64,000 nt of DNA from positions 14,536,739 to 14,600,738 of the forward strand of contig NC_080701.1 in the NCBI RefSeq assembly GCF_030445035.2. Reading direction: 5' to 3'. Positions 59,241 to 64,000 of this stretch are shown one piece after another. Within the stretch, counting starts at the first letter, position 1. Every line of letters starts with the position of its first letter. A program made the translations under genes and the position numbers. Source of the stretch: Dasypus novemcinctus. Lineage: Eukaryota; Chordata; Mammalia; Cingulata; Dasypodidae. The notes under the pieces were generated by a model, which made no database searches, was not told where the DNA came from, and was given only the letters and a program-made list of their open reading frames with translations.

Positions 59241-62200
59241 ATTGGTTGGTGAAGGAGGGAGCTCACCTGAAATACTCTGCAGTATCATTTATATCTCATA
59301 TGACATTTTGTGTCAGGAGAGGGGTTATATCCAGGTCCCTGGGAAATATACCAAGATGGTGAACAGCTCCTCAAATTCAGTGTGTAGCCTTGAATCTTCA
59401 CTTTCTTCCAAGAGTGTCAGCCCCTGAATTATTTAGGATAACTCACAATAAAGGGTAAACTCCAAATTACGGTGGCTTAGCAGACAAAGGATTTTTAACT
59501 TGTTCTCCTTCCATCTTATTGTCATGCCTTCTAGGAAATATGGTATCAAAGTCAAGGTTGCTAATGAACTAATATTCGTAGTTTGTCTAGTTTTTAACAA
59601 AATAACCAGCTTTTTCCTGACTTTTTTTTTTTTTTTATGTTTCTAATGCATTAATTTTCAGTAAAATTTTTAAGAACTTAGCTCTTACAGTTGGGGAAGG
59701 AAACTATACAAATGACTTGTGTTTTGTCCATATGGTTTGGCCCACCTATTAGTGAAAGTAGTTTCCTTCTTCTCAAGAGCAAACACAAAGAGTTCAGGAC
59801 TCTGAATCTCAGAAGTAAAATGTGTTTCTGATGTATTTGTTGTATGGTTCAATGGTAAAAATTGTAAGAATTTTTCAAATAATTATATGACTGTAAGCAA
59901 GAACATGACCTAATGTTAAAATGGCAGGACAAAAATTTTAAAAGCTAAATTTTAAAGAACTGAATGATGGCATCAGCTCTACAATTTACTTGATTTTGGA
60001 CTCAGTTTCCTCATGTGTACAATAAGAGATTTGCCTATGTATCTTTAAGGAACCTATTCAGGATTTTACATTATTTTGTTTTTATTTGGAATTAACATTC
60101 AGATCAGCTTCTAGTGGTATACTGAATTGCTGAATACTGAAAGACTGAGTGTTAAAATTGATATTGGTGTTGACTGGTTGGCAAAGTTGAATTTTTGGGA
60201 TAACAACAATAACTAAAATTTTATTTTAAAATAATAATTATAATTTTTTAAAATGATTTTTTTGGCTAAATTTCTGAAGTTTTAATTCTAATGCAGAAAC
60301 AATATTCTTCCAGGACTATAAGTCACTAAATTCCTCTTGCAGTAAACAGATGAACACAGTATATTTGCAGTATCAAACAGTGCTCAACTTCAATTGGCAC
60401 ATTTAATAATGTCACTAACCTTTGTGTTCATGACTAACTACAATTAGGAAAAAAATTTTCCAGTAAACATGCTTTTCAGAAAGAAAAACGTGTATCAGGA
60501 TTCATAATGAAAGAATATTAATTTAGGGATATCATCAATTCTGCAAATGACATCAGGCTATAGCAGAATCATTTTTTATTTAAAAAGTTTGATTTGAAAT
60601 ATTTGTCTTTAAGGAAGTTTCTACTAAGTCATTCTATCAAAATTTGTTGTTTGCAAGTTTGATTAAAATACACAAAATATTCTTTGTGTACCTTGTTTCT
60701 CCGTAACATATTCTTCTTTGTACCTAAGTTATCTTTTATTATGTCTGGATCAAAGATGGTTTAGGTGTTATGCATAGTTTTAGAATTTTTCCTAATGAAA
60801 TTTTGAACTGGCAAAGTTAGCATTCCGCCATTAATTTATTCTCACTGATATGAGGTATTTCTAAGCAGGCATTTGTCTTATACACCTCATAACCTAAATG
60901 TTATTAAAATGCCTAGTAATTGAATACAACTCTCAGGGGTAATTATGTTTAAAATTATGAATACCAACTTATGGAAAAGTCTGCAGATTTTAAAATTAAG
61001 TAATAATTGAATATCTATTATTCAGATTTATATTATTATTTTAAATGTAATGAACATTTGTTGGCTCTAAGGAGAAATGCTCTTCTTAAAGTTATCTACC
61101 TAACACACTCTCTTTATATTCACTTTAACTTTCATCTGTTTTCCCACTTATTTATATTGAAAGTCCATAATACTTATTTTGTACACAAAGATGACAGTTT
61201 TTATAGTCATCGTTACATATTGTAGTATGTTACTGTTTAAACAAATATACATCCATAATTCAACTGGTTGATTAATTCCCACATTTAAAGCATGTAAAAT
61301 CTTCACTTGTTACATTTGTCAAACTCATCCATACGTGAAAGGGACATTCATGTAGTTGCAGTAAATTCCAATGACATGTCTTGTTTCTATTACTAAGGTT
61401 ATACTGTTGATTTGATAAGATGGTAACTTGTGGAATCAAATGAAAACGGTTCACACCTGAGTTTGGGAATGTCATAAATGACATCAATGTAGGAATTTGG
61501 CTCTCCTGCTATCCACAGGTTAAGAATTAACCTGAAGCCAAAGAACAGATTTTGATAAGCCGCTCATGCTGAAGTTTCGCCCTGGTGCTGCCTTGCATTC
61601 TTATAAAAGAACAATCTTACTTTTTAGCACCTTCTTCAGCTTTTCAACTCTGTCATCTTCTTCTGCCTCTTTCACATAAAATTAAGGTCATTTACCAAAG
61701 AAGAGGGAAAAACGTGTCTCTGCGACTCAGTCTAGAGAATAAGGGTTGACAGAAGAGAAGATCAAGCCCCCATGTACCTCTGTCCTACGTTTACATTTTT
61801 AAAGATTACAGAGCCAAACAAGATGCTGGGAGTCGCTCTCCTTTTGCACAGCAAATTCCTAGTCAGTGTATTCTTTTAAAACAAAATACAAGCCTCCAGC
61901 ACCAAATCAAACATCTAGCATATGTACTGGTACAACCCAATTGCAGATATTTCCCCAAGTCAAACCAGCCTGGTAGGATCAGTTATTTTGTGTCTTCTCC
62001 TCATCCCTCCAGTGGGGTTACAGACCACCTTCCCTAAGGCTAAAGGAGAGTTATCCTCAAAATGCCTCATCGGAGCAGCTGCCTGCCTCCCTGTCGTTCA
62101 GGTGGCTCCCTGATGGCAGCTGTCTTCTTGGGGAGCCCATGCACAGTCCATCTGGACTTGGGCCACAACCCTTGCCCCTTGGCACTGCCATTGCATGATT

Positions 62201-63807
62201 AAAAGTGTTCTGCTATCTTATTTCCCCTCCTGTCCCCCAAGTGCGACCTCTAGGAATGACAGCTTCTGTGTTTAGAGCCCCCTAGGACCTTGGTCCCACC
62301 TCTGTTTCCATAGTTGGGCGGGCAGTCTTTCCCCATTCATTAATCCTTGAGACCCTGTAACTCTCTCCCCACAGGGGATGATGAAAACTGCAGTTCCAGA
62401 TTCATTCAGCTCTCGCGTGGGTGTGACTGCCTCCCCGCAGCACTGAGGAGCACTTTCTGTTCTCCCTTCTCATCACCTCTAATCAGTGGTTGCCCCTCAA
62501 CAACTGCTGGTTTCCTCTTGCTCCTTTGTGCAGCCTTAGGTCTCTGTTAGACAGTCTATGGGCAGGTTGCAACCTAGTTGTTAAGGAAAGTTTCAATCTG
62601 TTAAATGTGCCCTGTTTGGGGAATAAATTAGGTTTTAATTTATATTTCAGGCAAGGCTAGAAGCCAAATTTAGTGGACAAGTGACGAGAATTTATGCTAA
62701 GACCTTAGGCCACGGTGATGGCAGTGTTTTTTGTGGTTAATTTCGTTTTATTTTGCCTTCCCATAGCGTAAGAGAAAACAGGAAGGGTATCAGAAAGTGT
62801 TTCTATTTACCATTAATTATTCCTGTGCTGTTCTCTCTTCTTAAGGATGTGTCCCCAAATTTTAAAATTCTGATTCAGTATGGACTTTGGAAGGATGTGC
62901 GACACGGGAGGACTAGGGGCTCTTGCTGAGGACGCCGTGGGAGGGCTTTGTACTGCCCAGAGTTGTCAGGCCTGTGCATGGAACTCGCGTCCCGCCAAGG
63001 TCTGTTGTAAAGGAAACTAGCCCCACCTGTTGTTCAAATGCATTTCGCTTGTGTGCAAAAGGAATAATGTCTGCGAGATTCTCCCCACGTAGATGTTCCT
63101 CTTGTTCTGGGCAGCAGCACCAAAATGATCCTTCTCAGAACAAGGGTAAAGAAAAATTACATCTAGAAAGGTATATTCCATTGACAGCTGCTCTGAGCCG
63201 TGAACTGGGATGGTGTCATTATATTCACAGAGCATTGCCAAGTTGCAGAATTTTGCTTTGGCTTTGTATTTTTAATTGTGGCTATGCAAACTAAAAAATG
63301 AACAATTTGCTTTGTCATTTCATTTCCCTTTCGTGACCCAGGGCTTCTCTCACGAGTTATTTTTTTCTAAGTCTCCGTTTTCTTATCTTTAGAATAATGT
63401 TAATAATGAGCCATTATGACTGTAGGGAATAAATCAGACACTGTATATAAAATGACTAGTATATTTACTGGGATATAGTATCTTTTCAACAGTGTGTGCT
63501 GGGTCATATATATGTAAATACTAAGTCTTAAAACATAAATACAGAGGATTTTTTTTTCTGACAAGAGATAGGACTTGCAAAAATTGAATTCCATTCTCAC
63601 TGGCACTATTATATTATTTTGATACCCATATAAATGGTATTGTTGAAAAATGCTAGATATCTGGTATTGTGTATCATCTCAAATTAACTTCTCAGTGCTA
63701 AGAAATACTTTTATAATTTAGATAATTCAGTTATTTAGAAGCTGGTTATCTAACTTGCAATTCTCATTATTATTTTGAAAAATGATAAGTAAAAACTTAC
63801 TGTGGCA
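59241..63807. other. unassigned DNA with one weak MIR trace
   Basis: About 4.6 kb. A short MIR-like phrase lies at 59985-60040 ('ggactcagtttcctcatgtgtacaataagag'). The rest of 59240-61500 is very AT-rich. 61730-63240 has higher GC but no repeat or gene that I recognise; the 123-codon frame at 62923-63294 has no known family. Confidence 0.35.
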
Positions 63808-64000
63808 CAGTGATTCTTAACCTTTTTTGTTCCACGGACCCCCTTTGCCAGTCAGGTGAAAACCGTGGACCCCTTAATAAGTCCACAGCATACTGTGTGT
63901 TATTTAATAAATAAATCACAACCTGCACCAACCCATCCCCACAAGAATAATGTTTTTTTGAATTTCAGTTCAAGCTCACAGACCCCTTGTTAAGAAACCC
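63808..64000 (+). mobile_element. hAT-type MITE, short form, cut by window end
   Basis: Left TIR CAGTGATTCTTAACC, then 'ttgttccacggaccccctttgccagtcagg'. The right side runs to 'caagctcacagaccccttgttaagaaaccc' at the window edge, missing the last few TIR bases. Same short form as 44508-44702 in opposite orientation. Confidence 0.72.

Overview
This window looks like intergenic DNA from a xenarthran mammal, most likely an armadillo (Dasypus). The diagnosis rests on repeats. There are many tRNA-derived SINEs of the armadillo DAS type: a tRNA-like head, a CACAGAGAGCAGACA-type body, a G-rich block and an (AAAT)n tail. They occur alongside general placental repeats (L1, L2, MIR, MaLR/ERVL LTRs, hAT MITEs). 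I found no multi-exon gene, rRNA, functional tRNA or CRISPR array. Nearly every long reading frame falls inside a transposable element.

Layout, left to right. 324-6705: a reverse-strand ancient L1 that keeps both ends but lost about 1 kb of ORF2 reverse transcriptase, and carries two later DAS SINEs. 6945-9545: L2 and MIR remains. 11105-15898: a second reverse-strand L1, 5'-truncated but still carrying the FADD motif, split by a 1.67 kb poly(A) retroelement here called element E. 17429-19840: three MaLR-type LTRs, two of them abutting. 21039-21987: element E copy 2. 23743-26380: DAS, LTR, L2. 27609-27955: hAT MITE. 29939-30386: solo LTR. 31500-33446: MIRs and E copy 3. 34505-36640: third reverse-strand L1. 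36713-40652: three DAS SINEs, a GC-rich patch and an MLT1-like LTR. 43385-44900: an L2 interrupted by a DAS SINE and a hAT MITE. 47762-48946: E copy 4. 51473-51927: solo LTR. 53005-54520: DAS, then a fourth reverse-strand L1. 63808-64000: hAT MITE cut by the window edge. The rest (notably 9545-11100, 19841-21021, 22005-23730, 41436-43384, 44901-47747, 54546-58149, 59241-63807) is AT-rich DNA with no feature I can name.

The elements fit together as a retrotransposition system. The L1s would have supplied the endonuclease and reverse transcriptase. DAS SINEs and element E both end in A-rich tails and are bounded by 9-17 bp target-site duplications that can be read directly, as expected for L1-mediated insertion. 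The most interesting observations are the four element E copies with readable duplications, a DAS copy that appears to carry a 45 nt 3'-transduced segment between two A tails, DAS copies with two tRNA-like modules, and an ancient L1 with a clean internal RT deletion. Family names come from recognition of motifs by eye; no database comparison was possible.
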